DNA from: Anoplolepis gracilipes
Lineage: Eukaryota; Arthropoda; Insecta; Hymenoptera; Formicidae
Direction of reading: 5' to 3'
Length of the DNA stretch: 64,000 nt
Assembly: GCF_047496725.1 (NCBI RefSeq)
Contig: NC_132971.1
Coordinates: 13,822,501-13,886,500, forward strand
Below the pieces are notes generated by a model, which had not been told where the DNA came from, did no database searches, and saw nothing but the letters and a program-made list of their open reading frames with translations. Position 1 is the stretch's first letter. Every line of letters starts with the position of its first letter. This document shows, one piece after another, positions 38,501 to 51,500 of this stretch. The translations under genes were made by a program, and so were the position numbers.

Positions 38501-39070
38501 GCAATCATGTTAATGTTGCAACGATGCAGGAATACCGGTAGTATTTAATTTCTATCTTTCATCTGAAAATATTATATCGGTTGAAGATAATTTTGTTAAT
38601 AAGTACTTAAACATTGAATTGCATCTTATGAAATCAATTTAATTAGAAGAAATCTAATTAGAAGAAATATTTAGTAATGTAAAAAGCTTTTATGCACTTT
38701 GTTTTATAATTAAAGTAATGATTTAAAAATTGCATATACTTACACACATTACGATATAATTATTATTCTTGTATAATAATGATTTTAAACATAATTTATT
38801 TTATAAATATAATATGCCCAATGTAATATGTATATTATATTGTATTATAGATTGAAATAATTTTTAATAAGTTTAATAAGTTTAATTTTTGATGCGTTAT
38901 ATGTACAGAAAAATATACGCTATGTTATTTGTTACATTTTCATTAGAATAGATAAGTATAAAAATAATTTTCACGCGTCTGCAACATAAAAGTTCGAGAT
39001 AATAGAAAAATAAATCGATTTTTTATACAATTCTGAATAATATAATAATATTGATACAATTACACCTAGT
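35596..39070. other. GC block, long AT tract, GC island, AT tract
   Basis: 35596-36660 is GC-rich with overlapping short frames. 36661-37480 and 37891-39070 are AT-rich and feature-poor. 37481-37890 is a compact CpG island without long frames, a reasonable regulatory candidate. A short direct repeat, AATTAGAAGAAAT, occurs twice at 38640-38670. Confidence 0.4.
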
Positions 39071-39272
39071 TTAAAGTCAATGTCTCGAGCGAGAATTATT
39101 TTCTTCTACGTGTCGGTTATCACAAAGGTGAACGATCATGGCACCTGTTTCGAAACGTCGTTGAACGTCAAACAAAATCAAGCAGCATCAAGAGCGATGG
39201 CGAAACGAGCAGATCGTAACGCAAGTATCATACTCGTTTTCCCAGTCTCTTCCTATATACGGCGAAAGTAGA

Positions 39273-39298
39273 TACCTCTACCTACCTACCTACCTACA
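39273..39298. repeat. (CTAC)n microsatellite
   Basis: About six consecutive CTAC/TACC tetramers. Confidence 0.9.
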
Positions 39299-39496
39299 TA
39301 TTCACATGCCCGTATATATTCTCATGATACCGGTAGAGGTTCTCACTCACCCACTTTCAAACCCTTTTGCTCCCTTACCATCTTCCTATCCCTTTTCATC
39401 TTTATGCTTCCACGCCGTAGTTTTCTCCGTCGAGCGCGTAATTAATCGTGCAACAAGGTGGTGTTGTAATACGTTCTGAAAGCACTACCGTAGCGC

Positions 39497-39550
39497 CTGC
39501 ACTTTGCGCAGTAATGCAAGAAAGCCGTCGAGGGCCTTTGATATCGACCA
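39497..39550 (+). repeat. Dispersed element copy C
   Basis: Contains CTGCACTTTGCGCAG, TAATGCAAGAAAG and GGGCCTTTGATATCGACC in that order. It aligns with D over about 54 bp and with the reverse complements of A and B. It carries CTTTGAT, the TCF/LEF-type core, where A and B carry CTTTATA. Confidence 0.6.
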
Positions 39551-40431
39551 TGCCGGCCACGTGACTTGGAGCGCGGAACTCGCAATTTCTTCATTATCGA
39601 GATCGCGGTTGGCGGAATTATAGAGCAGAAGGTTACACGTGCCACTGCTTGGATTTATCAAGGGTAGCAATATTCTCTACAATCACGAAGGAGCAATTAC
39701 AAAAATAAACCGTCAAGCTTTTGTAGGGGAAAAAAAGCCTTTGTGAGCTCAATTACCTCGCGATCGCATTTATTTATAACCTATTTCATAGTGTACATGT
39801 GTGCGTTATTACTCCTAGAAAGAAATTTTCCGGAATCGAAACTCTATGCAGTTATTATACCGCGTTACATTGTATTGTCGTTGCAATCTGCTCTGCATCA
39901 GAAGTAATTTACATGATCGAGTATAATTAGCATGCGATAGGGATGCGTTAGAAATCGCTAATAGAAATAGGTCGGTAGGTTACGATTGTTATTCGAAGGA
40001 CTCGGAGCGTATACATAAACGCAATAGGCGATTCTATCGGCATTTCACAACGAAAGCTTTTCATCCATGCGAATACGTGATCGATGTTTGCAACGTTATG
40101 TTCAAACGCGATGGCAACTCGTTATCATCGATCGTACTTCTAGTTTCATTGTGCGACGCCAAGCGTCCCATTTCATCAATTATTATTTTTTTTTTATTGG
40201 TACAAGTGTCGGGCTCGATCTTCGAGTACGTTCGAGCGCGAGCGTATGACCGACATTCGTTTCATAGTAGCTTCCATGTGTCGACGACCCTCGTCACGCG
40301 GAAGGCGTAGAGCCAATACAGAGTATATACAGCAGCGCTACGTGAGAGTCTCGGAAATAAGGACACACCGGTTGCTAGTACGCTCGATGTCGCGTCACCA
40401 TCTATACGCTACTTCGCCGTCCCCGTTGCAC

Positions 40432-40486
40432 GCTTGCACTTTGTGCAATAATGCGGGAAAGGCACGAGACCCTTTGATATCGACTA
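40432..40486 (+). repeat. Dispersed element copy D
   Basis: Contains TTGCACTTTGTGCAA, TAATGCGGGAAAG and ACCCTTTGATATCGAC, in the same order, spacing and orientation as C, about 935 bp away. Confidence 0.6.
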
Positions 40487-41160
40487 TCTGATCGCGAGTC
40501 GTCGCTCCAGTGAAACTTCGCGAAGGGATCTTTTCGCCCTCGTGCAAATACACACACATCGCTTTTACCGGACCCGTACGCTGCGAGTTGCGAGCTGCGA
40601 GTTTACCTCTAGCCTCGATAATTATTTTTCTCGTTCGTTAAGATGAGCCGATTCGATCATCGATTGAATTGCCAATGAGTTTCGTAAGAATACGGAATGT
40701 GTTATGATGAGTTTATACCAGCGATATATTAATAACTATGATCTATCGATTTTTTTTTGAATATCTTTAGAAAAAGTTGTGAGAATCATTAGCATGACAT
40801 TTTAATATTTATTATCACATACCTTGATATTCAAAGTCCGAGTTAAAATTTTAAAAAGGTAAAATCTTTTTCTTCCTATTTATTGGTAGTATAATCTTTA
40901 ATGTTTTCGAAAGATAGATTTTAGATAATTATAACTTTATACATCAACGTTTTGATATAAAGATTTTCTTACGTAATATATTAATCTATATTCTTGTTTT
41001 TATACTATTCGATTATTTTATTCATGGAACTGCATTATGCAAGATTGCGATTCATTTGGTACACAAAGTACATCGCTTGCAAGGGTCGACCCATAATTAA
41101 TCGCGCGGCCGTGTCGTAATATCGCGAAAGAGCCATGCGGTTGCATCGCCGTCATCGCAC

Positions 41161-41202
41161 TGCTGTACGCATCGACGGAAAGAGGTGGTCCTTTTGATGT
41201 CG
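41161..41202 (+). repeat. Dispersed element copy E (weaker)
   Basis: Contains GACGGAAAGAGGTGG and CCTTTTGATGTCGCG. Upstream, TAATTAATCGCGC and GTCGTAATATCG mirror TAATTAATCGTGC and TTGTAATACG upstream of copy C, so similarity with C may extend over 130 bp or more. Less conserved than A-D. Confidence 0.35.
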
Positions 41203-41769
41203 CGCCTGCAATGCCATTAACAGCATTATACGAGAACGGGCTTCTACTGTCGCATCTCTTTCCCCTTGCAACTCGTTTCTTTAACGCTCGTTCCGAAAAT
41301 CACTTGGAGCGTATCGCATGACGTTCGCGCAACTCGTTGCGGTAATAAGTTCGATATCTTAGGAGCAGCCAATATCATATTCTTGGAAATGGAAAGAACG
41401 AAGATGTTACATGAACAGATACGACAAACTCGTTCTTTTATCTCCGAGTCACGTAACGACATCGTTCGCTCTCGTTACTATAGGTAAAATATCAAGTTCA
41501 TCTCCTTTATTGTCCTTACTTCCACCGTTTTACAGCCCGATGGAACGCTCTGGTTGGCTACGTTAAACGTGACGTTTAATACGGAACCTAGTCGACCTGT
41601 GTACATCACAGACCCGACCGTGCCTTTTCGTTTGTCCGCTTCTCGATTTAATTTTCGTATCATCTCTCAAGCTCTTTGCACGGCATTTTCGCTAAAAGGG
41701 TGGAAGTAAGGAGGAAGGGATGGTACAGTCGTTTTCCGAGAGGCGAATAAATAATTATTTGCGTCTCTT

Positions 41770-41789
41770 GCGCGCGCGCGCGCACGCGC
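41770..41789. repeat. (CG)n run
   Basis: Alternating CGCGCG with one CA step, prone to Z-DNA form. Rare in an AT-rich insect genome. Confidence 0.85.
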
Positions 41790-41835
41790 CTCGTTTATTC
41801 GTGGCGTAACGTTCCGTGGCGCAATCCTGCGGCTC

Positions 41836-41872
41836 CAAGATATTCCTCGTTCGCTTTTATATCGACCATACC
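41836..41872 (+). repeat. Dispersed element copy F (tentative)
   Basis: Only the right half (CGCTTTTATATCGACCATACC) resembles the C/E core. May be coincidence. Confidence 0.2.
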
Positions 41873-42400
41873 CCACGTTCCACTTACAGAGGGGAACCGG
41901 TTTTTACTCCCGTCTCTCATTTCATTCCCCGCCCCCGTCCTACCGTTCTCTCCCTGGTCTCTCTCAGCCGCCTATATCGCTCCGTTTGTTGTTGTTCTTC
42001 GTTTCTGCTCTTCCACGCGCATCATCCACGGCGAATTGAGACGAATGTGCGAGAGGAAGCTTTTTGACTGCTTCCTTGTGCCACTTTCCGTTTTTTTCTT
42101 AGCATTCTGTCTTTGCTATTTTACGGTAATTCAAAACATTTAGGTCTGGAACTCTGAAGCCGGCGGAAAATGTCTCTTGAATGCTCGCATGACTCGCTTT
42201 CTCTCTTTCTCTTTCTCTCTCTCTACCCTGCAGTTATGCTCGCGAAATAACGGCACGGAATTTTCAACGCTCACGAACTTTGACGATTCGCCGAGCGTTT
42301 AAAGTGCTATTAATGCGATAAACGTTCGACAATTTGCGAAAATGGCGAGTGTTTCAAGAAGTATCGCCGTTCATATACTTTGTGAAGGGTATTTAAATAT

Positions 42401-44843
42401 CCATATACTAAATATATAGATATATATATGGATATTTATATATAAATTTATAAAACTCTTACATTATTTAGAATAATAGGTTTTGTATTAATCTTTTATA
42501 ATAATTTATTTTTTCTTATTGTTTATTTATACTTTGCGGAGATTTAAGAGAATTTTTTGCTAACAACGTGCTAGAATTTCAGTTACGAAAATAGCTACCG
42601 TTCACGAAAATCAAGAATAATTGCTATCTAAGGGAACATTCTAATGGAGGTTGTTTCAAAGGCACTGCTGTATTAGCGATAAATTCTTCGCCCTGTGAGA
42701 AGGCGAATCGACTTTTATTCCGCCATATCTCTTCGTTTGCCGTTTTTTTTTCGCCTCGGTGGTTCGTCATACCTCGATCTTTCTCCCTCTTCTTTTCCGT
42801 TCTCGCTGTTTAACCTCTCAGTTAATCCCTAGAGTTTAAACCTTGTGAAATCAACGAACGTGACGATATAGTAGGGTCTCTCGCAAGCTTCGTTTTTGTA
42901 CAACGGGTCTCCTCGAAGTGGCTTCCCCAATGTGCGAAAAATAGTGGGGAATTGGACGTCGTATTTATTGGTTACGGAGTACCGAATGTCCTTTGCGATC
43001 GTGAAATAGGATGGTTATATCCCAACATTTCTCAGGAGCGATGGGCAGAAGGGGGATTTACGCGAGGTTGTGGAAAAGACAGAATTCGGAACGACTCTTC
43101 GACGCAGTTAAAATTGGGAACGGTCTCACGGTAGAAAATATAAAGTTAAGGTCTCTCTCTCATTTTATCGTTCATTTTCATGTTGCGTTGCAATTCTTCA
43201 GTTAAGTCTTCAGTCTCGATTTTACTGGGGCAATATGTATTTTTTGAAGATTCCTACGAAAAAGTCGATTTCATAGCCAACGTGTGGAAGGAAAACGTCT
43301 ATTTATACAACGCGTCATTTAGCAACACATTATCGAAAGACGATAAACGAGAACTTGATATTAGAAGCTTCTAGACGTCCGTTTTGGATTATCTTCCACG
43401 CAATATATCGACACGTGAATCATTCGTACGTTCTCTTTTTCCATCAATGTCTTCGAAGACGCGAGTGTGTCACAGTACATATCGACCGCCAAGATCGATT
43501 GGCGTACGTGGCACGTATTCATTATCTTCATTGCGAAACGTACTCGCTACATCGATCACTTTTGAGGTAAAGATGGTTAACGTGCTATCGCGTTTCAGTA
43601 ACGTAGTCTTTCAAGGAAAAATCGAGAGTTTTTTTTTTAAATCGTTTTGTTTAATGTTCTATAAATATTTGTACGTATTATAATCGTAGATAGATTTTCT
43701 TCTCATAATTCTTTTTTATGTAACAGTAATTTTAAGGAATATAAATAACTTTATTTAATTTGTAATTGACTTTTTCTTAGTAAAAAGATTATTTATCAAC
43801 GCTTAAGTAATTAAATAATTACATTGGATTTTTTTCTAAATGTTATAGTTCAAATTTTATTTAAATTTTTATTAACCTAGTTTGATTTAAATTAAATGAA
43901 AGGGCATAAATTTGTCTGAAATATATACAAGTACTTCAAAAAGCATTTATAATATAATATAAACAACAGCATTTTAAAATTCGAAATATCTTAATATATT
44001 TTTTTAATAGTTAATTCTTTTCACCTATATTTAGTTTTCATTCTATTCCAAGTTAAAATTATACATTTTGCAATACTTGTGGATTAAATAATAATAAGTT
44101 GATTAAAAGACATAAATTTGAAAGATTCTTCGCTTTTCTACATTTCCCCGTCACCTATTTTTACTCCCGAAAATTCGCACTTACCTCTGAATAATTCGCT
44201 TTCTCGCGCAAACCTGTATCTCGCACCTTTCCGTGTGCGCGAATAGAAACGGAAAGTTTTAATTGCAATTTGGACGCGCGCTTCATCTCCGATAAGCCGG
44301 GCTTCCGCGCCCAGCGAACGCGCGACGTGACGCGGACGTAAATAAATCTCGCGCAATCGGCGCCTCATCGCCAAAGTTTCACAAGATAAGAGCGACGATG
44401 AAAAGCGAGCAGGGTTGCGGTTCTTCTGGTCGACGATACCTCGTACGCTTTTCTCTTTCTACGGAGAATCGTTATGTCGATTACGAAATCGACCGGCACG
44501 GGGGGAAAGATAACCGTGTGTACGTCGAACAAACTTTACCCTCTTGTATCTCGAATTGAGGCGCGACGGCAGATAAGCGAGTCTATATACGACGTACGCG
44601 ATTATATCTGGTGTCGCAGAACTTTAAGCATAAACCTGTTATATACTTCTTGTTCCATATTTGCTTATACAACATACATATAGAGCTATTAATTATTCGA
44701 ATAATTTAATATTTTATTTTTAAATTGATTATTATGTAATATTTATTTAATTTATAAATTTGCTAATTTAGATATTATTATTGTTAAACGAGAAATTATT
44801 CTACTCTATAATGTATTAAATATTTTAGATGTTATAGTAAATG
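42401..44843. other. Mixed blocks, no gene
   Basis: 42601-43640 and 44101-44660 are GC-richer with several 60-99-codon frames; 43641-44100 and 44661-44843 are AT-rich. TTCAG acceptor-like sites occur at 43200 and 43212 on plus, but no consistent exon follows. On minus, a GAG|GTAAGTG donor-like word at about 44171 has no exon to go with it. Confidence 0.4.
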
Positions 44844-44869
44844 TTTTTTTTTTTTTTTTTTTTTTTTTT
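44844..44869. repeat. Poly-T tract (26 T)
   Basis: Uninterrupted T run. No target-site duplication or retroelement tail could be tied to it. Confidence 0.9.
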
Positions 44870-45020
44870 ATAAGAGGTATTGCACTTTTGGAACGGATTC
44901 TTGAAAAGACTTGTTGAAAAAAGTCACTTTCTAGAAGCTTTAAATGCAGTTACGATAATAAATTGATATATTTAAAAAATATTTCTTTTATTATCCTTAA
45001 AAAGCCTTAAAAACTCGACA

Positions 45021-46080
45021 TATATATTTCTTGGCATCTTCATCGAACTGCGAGCTTCTTCACTATCTTCGCGACGTAATTCGCTAGCGATCTTATCGAC
45101 TCGTTTATCTACAAACACTTCTCGCTGCAATCAAGTAACAGTACGCTGTTATATATTATCAGTTTGCGAAGCTCAAGTTATTGAACGAACTATATATGTA
45201 CATACGTTGCAGCGAAAAGAAGAGAAAAAAAAGAGTTTGAAATGGAAGTATTTCATGTATTTTTATGCAGATTTGACATTTGTAAAACTCACATGAGAAA
45301 TAAATAGAAAAGAGTAAAGAACCTAATCGTGCATTTTGCGCGCGAGAGCGATCGTCAAGCAGGTATATATGCAATATATATATATATATATACGACGCTC
45401 TACTTTTCGTTCTGCTCTCTTACTGCGTGTTATCTACATCGACTAGGGTATGGAATAGCGGCGATCTCCAACAAATTCAAAGTAAGTTGTTCCATAGCGG
45501 AGGAAAGCGCAACGGCGGCCACGTTTCGCGCCACGGCAAAGCGAATTGCACTCGACGACCGTAAAGTGGCCGATTATTACGGCTATTAATCCGGTACGGC
45601 AAGAAACCTTCGTGGAAGGTGCACTCATTAAAAAAGCACGGCTTAATAGTCGTCACTCGCGTGCCTATGTATGTGAACGTACGTTGTTCGCTCCCCGTAA
45701 GAGAGCTCGTTAATGGGAATTATTTTATATTCAGAGGCTCACGCATGCCTCTCTCACTCTCTGCAAGCGCTCCAGCTGTCGCGCTCTTCTCGCGTTGATC
45801 GCGCGCCGATTTTAATTAATAGTATTAATTGCGACAAAGCCGCGCTTTTCCGTTGGCCGTTTAATTGCGTCGTTCACTTTCAGTGCGATGCGCGCGAATT
45901 TCGGACACGTTCGCGAGAGAGATTGTCACCCCGACTATGTTGAATAGCGATGTCGACCGGATCGGCGGCGAAGCGGTAAACCCAGTGCGATAGCGGTTAA
46001 AGCTCGTTGCTCTATGCTGGCGATGCTATTTTCGCTATTAAACGCGCAATTCTCGACACCAGTAATTACATCTAATTTCC
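45021..46080. other. GC-rich block upstream of the ratchet-like site
   Basis: Contains a TA run at 45374-45392 and a donor-like CAAA|GTAAGTTG at 45480. Frames are short and overlapping. A donor-like word about 620 bp before the fused site could mark an alternative exon, but no open exon with an acceptor was found. Confidence 0.3.
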
Positions 46081-46107
46081 TTCGTCTTTTTTGATTGCAG
46101 GTAAGCC
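46068..46107 (+). promoter_or_regulatory. Candidate recursive (ratchet) splice site
   Basis: A branch-point-like CTAAT at 46071 is followed by a pyrimidine tract (TTCCTTCGTCTTTTTTG), TTGCAG, and immediately a donor GTAAGC. The acceptor/donor junction is 46100|46101. Juxtaposed 3' and 5' splice sites with a long pyrimidine tract define recursive splice sites in long insect introns. It lies on the same strand as, and 17.4 kb downstream of, the putative first exon's donor, inside sequence without coding exons. Its use in splicing is inferred, not seen. Confidence 0.5.
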
Positions 46108-47259
46108 CGGCTAATTGACAGCGTGCTCGACGGGGGTTGATCGATCGAAGCGTCTGGTTAGGTTCGCCGGAGAAGGAACGAAGAAGAACTTCTCGGAGCT
46201 TGAATGTGTGCGTTATGGAAACGGGTAACGAAGGAACGTGAAAATCGCGCGAAAATTATTCCGCGATCTTCATGTGACGTTGCTTCCTTCTCGTCAGACC
46301 TGTCGACTTTCTTTTTGGCGGAAATGCGCGACATTTCTCGGGTAAAATTGGCACGCTAATTAACCGATGAATAATAAATTGACGGAGAGTCATGGTCAAA
46401 TGAGGATTAATATTATACTTGAACAGTCAAATATATTTCATATTACGTTCAAAAAGAGATTGACTTAATCGTTGAAATATTATTGATACTAGAGATTTGA
46501 TGAAATCATTCTTATTTAAATAATTTTATTTTTGCAATGTTTCAATATTTATATTCTTAAATAATTAATAATACAGAGATATCAATAATATTGATCTTAC
46601 TAGCCTTAACGAGAAGACATGATTTCTTGGCTAACGCGTGCTAGGTATTGGAATTGAATCAATATTCATTTTTTGTTTGCTCGGTATTATTATGTTGATC
46701 AAAACACAAACTGAGAGACTATTTTATGACCTCGCCACGCATGAATATTTGAATATCACTGCCGAAATTATGAAAAAATCTCAATAAATAAATATGTTAT
46801 TAAGTGCCGCAAACAATTGGGCATTATTAATTGTACGCAGCTTCGTCCATCCGCTAATCCGATTTCTTCCGGGAAACGCGTTTAGCTTTCAACCGCTTAT
46901 TACCATCGCTCTCGTTATGAGAGGTATTACGTGAAATATATTACGTGAAAATCGACGAGAATACAAATTCTCGAGCCATTATCGATTAAGAGCAATACGT
47001 GCGATTATACATGCGCGATAGCATTATTCCAATAATAACAATAAAAATCCCAAAGCCCGAGCGGGCAAACGTTTGAATCATAATCATCAGAACTGTACAT
47101 GCTTAATTACAAGTGTAAACAGAAAATACGTCTATATAATGGAAATCTTCTAAAATAAAACTGAACTTTTTTTATAAATACATGCACGACATGTACAATC
47201 GACATTTTTAGATGATTGTTCGTACTTATAAAAGCACATATGTTATAATTTTTACGACA

Positions 47260-47260
<1 letters not shown>
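46108..47260. other. GC-rich shoulder then AT-rich tract
   Basis: 46108-46390 continues the GC block past the fused splice site and has no long frame. The rest is mostly AT-rich with a modest island at 46831-47060. No gene. Confidence 0.4.
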
Positions 47261-47290
<30 letters not shown>

Positions 47291-47308
47291 TATATACATA
47301 TATATATT
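47261..47308. repeat. (TA)n microsatellite with ATAC interruptions
   Basis: TA run of about 48 bp. Confidence 0.92.
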
Positions 47309-48525
47309 ACATATATGGTCGATGAAAAACTTGTTTTCTCTCTGATTGTGTACATCGACTGTACGTAACGTGTTTCGCGAGCGCGTGTCGGTCGAGCTGA
47401 CAGACTAAAAATGATGAGAAGAAAAGGTGAGAGTATCGGAAAACGAAAGCCGATGATCGATGCTTCGATTGATAATTCAGCACGTAAGAGTGTGATGGAG
47501 AAAAATAAAACTAGTCAAACGAGTTTTTTCTCAGACATTAAATATTCGCTAAACTTGCGTTACTTGATATAAAATATTTTATAGAAAGGAGGAATTTAGA
47601 AACTAATTAAACGATGATTCATTTAAGCCGATCGATTCTATTCTTCTAGTCAATACGTTCCGTGCAATTTAAAAGTCGTGATTATTTGAAAGGATTTATT
47701 AGTGTAATTTTAATTATGTGTACACTTAACGCATTTGATAGAATTATTTTCGTCTATCAAAATGCTTGCGTAATTGTGTCCATTCATGTCTGAGCAAAAT
47801 CAAATAACAAAGCTCTCCAGAGTTGTATGCATATCGACTCGATTTTTAAAGTAATTTTTGTCGGGCTTTTCTCTGTATGCTACACTTTCTTATTCATTTT
47901 TAATAAATGCAATTTTATCTACGACTACGAGACATTCTGCACTGTATTTCGGTACGAGAAAATTTAAAATTCGTCATAGTCGTCGAATGTAGGAAGAATA
48001 GCAGTTTATTCCTCGCTTTCCGCGTCGAAAAACTGGTCGACTGTAAGGCAGTTTCGCGGACCTTACTGATTTATTATTGATCAAGTATCCTCGTTCGATG
48101 CATTGCCCGTGCCTTCGCATCGGGCTTGTATCACGTTGTCGGATATTCCGAAAGTGCGCTAGGCGGAACAAAGCTCCCTGCCTGATTTATTATTGAGCGT
48201 AAGCAGGTTTTCCTTTCGGGTTTCGCCGCTGGCGCGAGCTCTAGAGGGAAAGGGATCCGGACTGACGTTAATAGTCGACCCGACGCCGACGCCCAGCGTC
48301 CGCTCGCGCCGGGAAATGTGTCGAGAGTCGTCTCGAGAATTTTCAAGCGTCGGAGAAAATCTCATAAAGGCTCGGAACGCTGCCACCGGTAACTTCTTCT
48401 TGGTCGTGCCTTAGTTCAATGTACTCTAGTCTATATATTCAGTATTTTTAATGAGCGATTATTGAACTTGTTTTTATGTTTGCAACATTTAAAGTAATAT
48501 AACCGTAATGTTTGAATAAGAACAT
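47309..48525. other. Mixed sequence with a GC island
   Basis: 47931-48420 is a CpG-rich island with frames of 65-75 codons open on both strands across the same bases (48131-48414). The rest is AT-richer. No gene supported. Confidence 0.4.
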
Positions 48526-48564
48526 TATATGTATATATATATATATATATATTGTATATATATA
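48526..48564. repeat. (TA)n microsatellite
   Basis: TA run interrupted by one TG and one TTG step. Confidence 0.9.
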
Positions 48565-51500
48565 AATTTAATGTAGCTCGTGGCTGATCGGCTGATGCTA
48601 GTTCATTATTTTAATACTTTTATTTTCTATTTATTTATTTATTTAGTTTATATACATATAATATATATTTTATAAATTTAAAAGAGATTTGTAAAATTTA
48701 AATTTTAACTAAATAATTTATTATCATAAATTGTTTCGTGAATTTTATTTGAGAAATTGGTTTGTAATTTCTTTAAATGATTAGCATTTATTCTTAGTTG
48801 TAGAGAAACAATGTTTAATAATAAAGATAAGGAAAACAAAAATGGTGACTGGTAAATTAATGTAGATGTAAAAATAATATAAAATTTGTGTAAAAACGTG
48901 ACATAAATTATATATGTGCGCGCATGTGTATGTATAATAAACTCTGTCGAATATATTTCAAATTGACTAATAAAAATTTAAATTTGGTTTCTGTGAGACA
49001 TGAAGCAATAAAAAATAAAAACAACATAATAATAATTTGAATACGAACAATCAAACGAGCAAAAATTAATACTAATAATGTATATGAATTTGAAAACGCA
49101 TCATTAATATTTTTTTATATAAGCATCATTAATTTTTTTTTAATAATTGTTAATCTTTTGCATAAGCTTTCTTTTATAATAAAAATTAATTAAAATTTTT
49201 ATCTATGTATAATAGATATATAGAATATTGTGCGATATAGGTACGAATGTAATACTCTTTTCAATCTCTTTTCAATTTCAATTTAATAAGTATGCTAGAT
49301 TATTGTTCGATATTGAATATCATTCTTAAATGCGAGTCATTTATTATATATATGGATCTACAAGTTTAAAGCGGGTTTGATAAAACGTTATACGCGTATA
49401 CGACGATCTGATTGATCGTATTGCTAGCTTGAGGTCATATGCAATTGATTGCTACCGTTGTTGGTATTAGCGCGAAGCACTCTCGATGTATCGCCAAACT
49501 ATTAATAATCCGATTACTCGTTTCCGCTCTCGCTCTTTGCTTCACTTTGTCCTCTTTCTCTGGACGATAGTTCAACAACCTCGTCTGACGAAAAAAATTA
49601 TTTCGTTTCAATAAACTGACGCATTTTTAACTCCCGTCATTGTTGGTCGTTCGTTCGATACTGTAATTCTCCGGTCGCCGCGTAATCGTGATTACCGGCC
49701 GATCGACCACATTATTCCACTGATCCGCGATTTCTACGTAAATCATGGATAATATATAACATAATATTCGTTATTGATAACTAAAAGCGAACTTGTAATT
49801 AGGATAATATAATATTAGTTATTGATAACAACAAACATAATTTTCATCCGTTTAACGAAATTGCGCAATGTTGGTTGTAATATTTTTTTTTTACCGAGTC
49901 ATCAATTTTTATCTCTCTACGAGTCATATTTTTCATGCGAATAATTCTTTATTTTACATTTAGTTTAATCCGCTTTGATGTCGGATAAATAACGTTTGCA
50001 TTGAAGTAATATTTTGCATAAGGTAAACGCTAAAGTTATGTAAAATTGTGAACGGTAATATTATTTCAAAATATTATTACCATATAAGTGTGATTTCTTA
50101 CACTTTGTTTATAAAGCATGATAAATAAAACTCTTAATGTAACATTAAAATAACAATATATTACATAAATAATAACGCGATTATTGTAATAATACTAAAT
50201 TTTTCTTATTTTTTTATAAGATTTTTATGTAAAATGAAAGCTGTTTCTTCTCTCATAAGCGTGCACTAACTGATGCGAGACTTTCGAGATGCGATCAACC
50301 ACCCCATGCCGCCTCCTCGATGGCGACTTATCGCGCATTATCTGCAGGATTACTATGTCGCGATTCCACGGCTCTCGGAACTTTTAGTTGGCTTTCTCTG
50401 CCACTCGTACTGCAGTAAAACTCAGTAAACGCTGTCTGGCGGAAACTTAAGTGGCCTGGCAAGCCGCGACGAAAGGCGCTGTCCTCCGTGACGAAGGATC
50501 AAATATCCGGTGATCGTACGTGTAGTCGTTGGATGGTTCTGCTTGCAAACTCTTCTCATGGCTATCATATACGCCGTGTTCCAAAAGTGACAATACCATG
50601 TATTGACAATGAGAGACAGCTGGTTTTTAATTGATACGATATGCGTAATAATCAACTTTTTATTGTTTTATTATTTAAAAAAAATAATGCGACATATTGC
50701 GTATATACAATAATTTTTATAATAGCAGTAAAATTGATTTTATTATTTTTTAAATATTTCTTAAATTTAACTTTAAAAGAAAATAAATAAATAAGCTTGT
50801 TAAGAAGAGATACAAATAAGTTTACAGATCTTATTATTAAAGAATGAGAATGAAGTATATATTCTGGAATATAATAGGTTATAGCTTTTGCTTGCAAGTG
50901 TGTATGTACATACACGCGCACAATACATATTAGACAATTTGATCACGAATCACGGGGCCTCAGGACGATTTATCGACAGATTATAAACTAATGTCACATA
51001 TCACGGAGTCGGTTATCACAGGTTCGTCGGTCAGAAGAAAGTGAACGAGCTCATCACTGTAACAGTATCGATAAATCGCCGAAGAAAAATGAGCTCTCGA
51101 GAAAGTGCCAAGGACTACGTGAAAAATCGGTCTTTGATATGACTTTATCTCGTGAGATGTAACGACGACAGTACGCGACAATAATTCGCACGTTTGTGTA
51201 GATTGTCAGAAGGTAATCTTATCGAATAAATTTAGATTCATATTTCTTTCGATGGACATTTTGAGCAGTGAAAACCTTATCGTTTTAGCTACGAGATAGT
51301 ATCGTATAAAATACACATCTTGAGTATTTTTGTAAATAACGAAATGAACGGAAAATAAATCGATTAAAGAATCAATATATAATTCCGATAAAAGGCACGA
51401 TATAAAGCGAGTTAAGATTTTATTCGCGAAACGAATTAATCGAATTCGTTTATTGAGAAGAGTTTGCGAATGCGATGAGTAAAATAGAGCAAATTAAATG

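Larger units (their letters stand above)
39071..42400. other. Two CpG-rich blocks around the dispersed elements
   Basis: 39071-40700 and 41031-42400 are GC-rich, separated by a short AT tract. Open frames are short and overlap on both strands. The short motif GCTGCGAGTTGCGAG repeats near 40588-40610. No gene is supported; the blocks are notable because they hold copies C-F. Confidence 0.4.

Noticed and set aside
44150..44190. Minus-strand GAG|GTAAGTG donor or fused site
   Set aside because: The preceding minus-strand sequence is purine-rich and no exon frame ends there.
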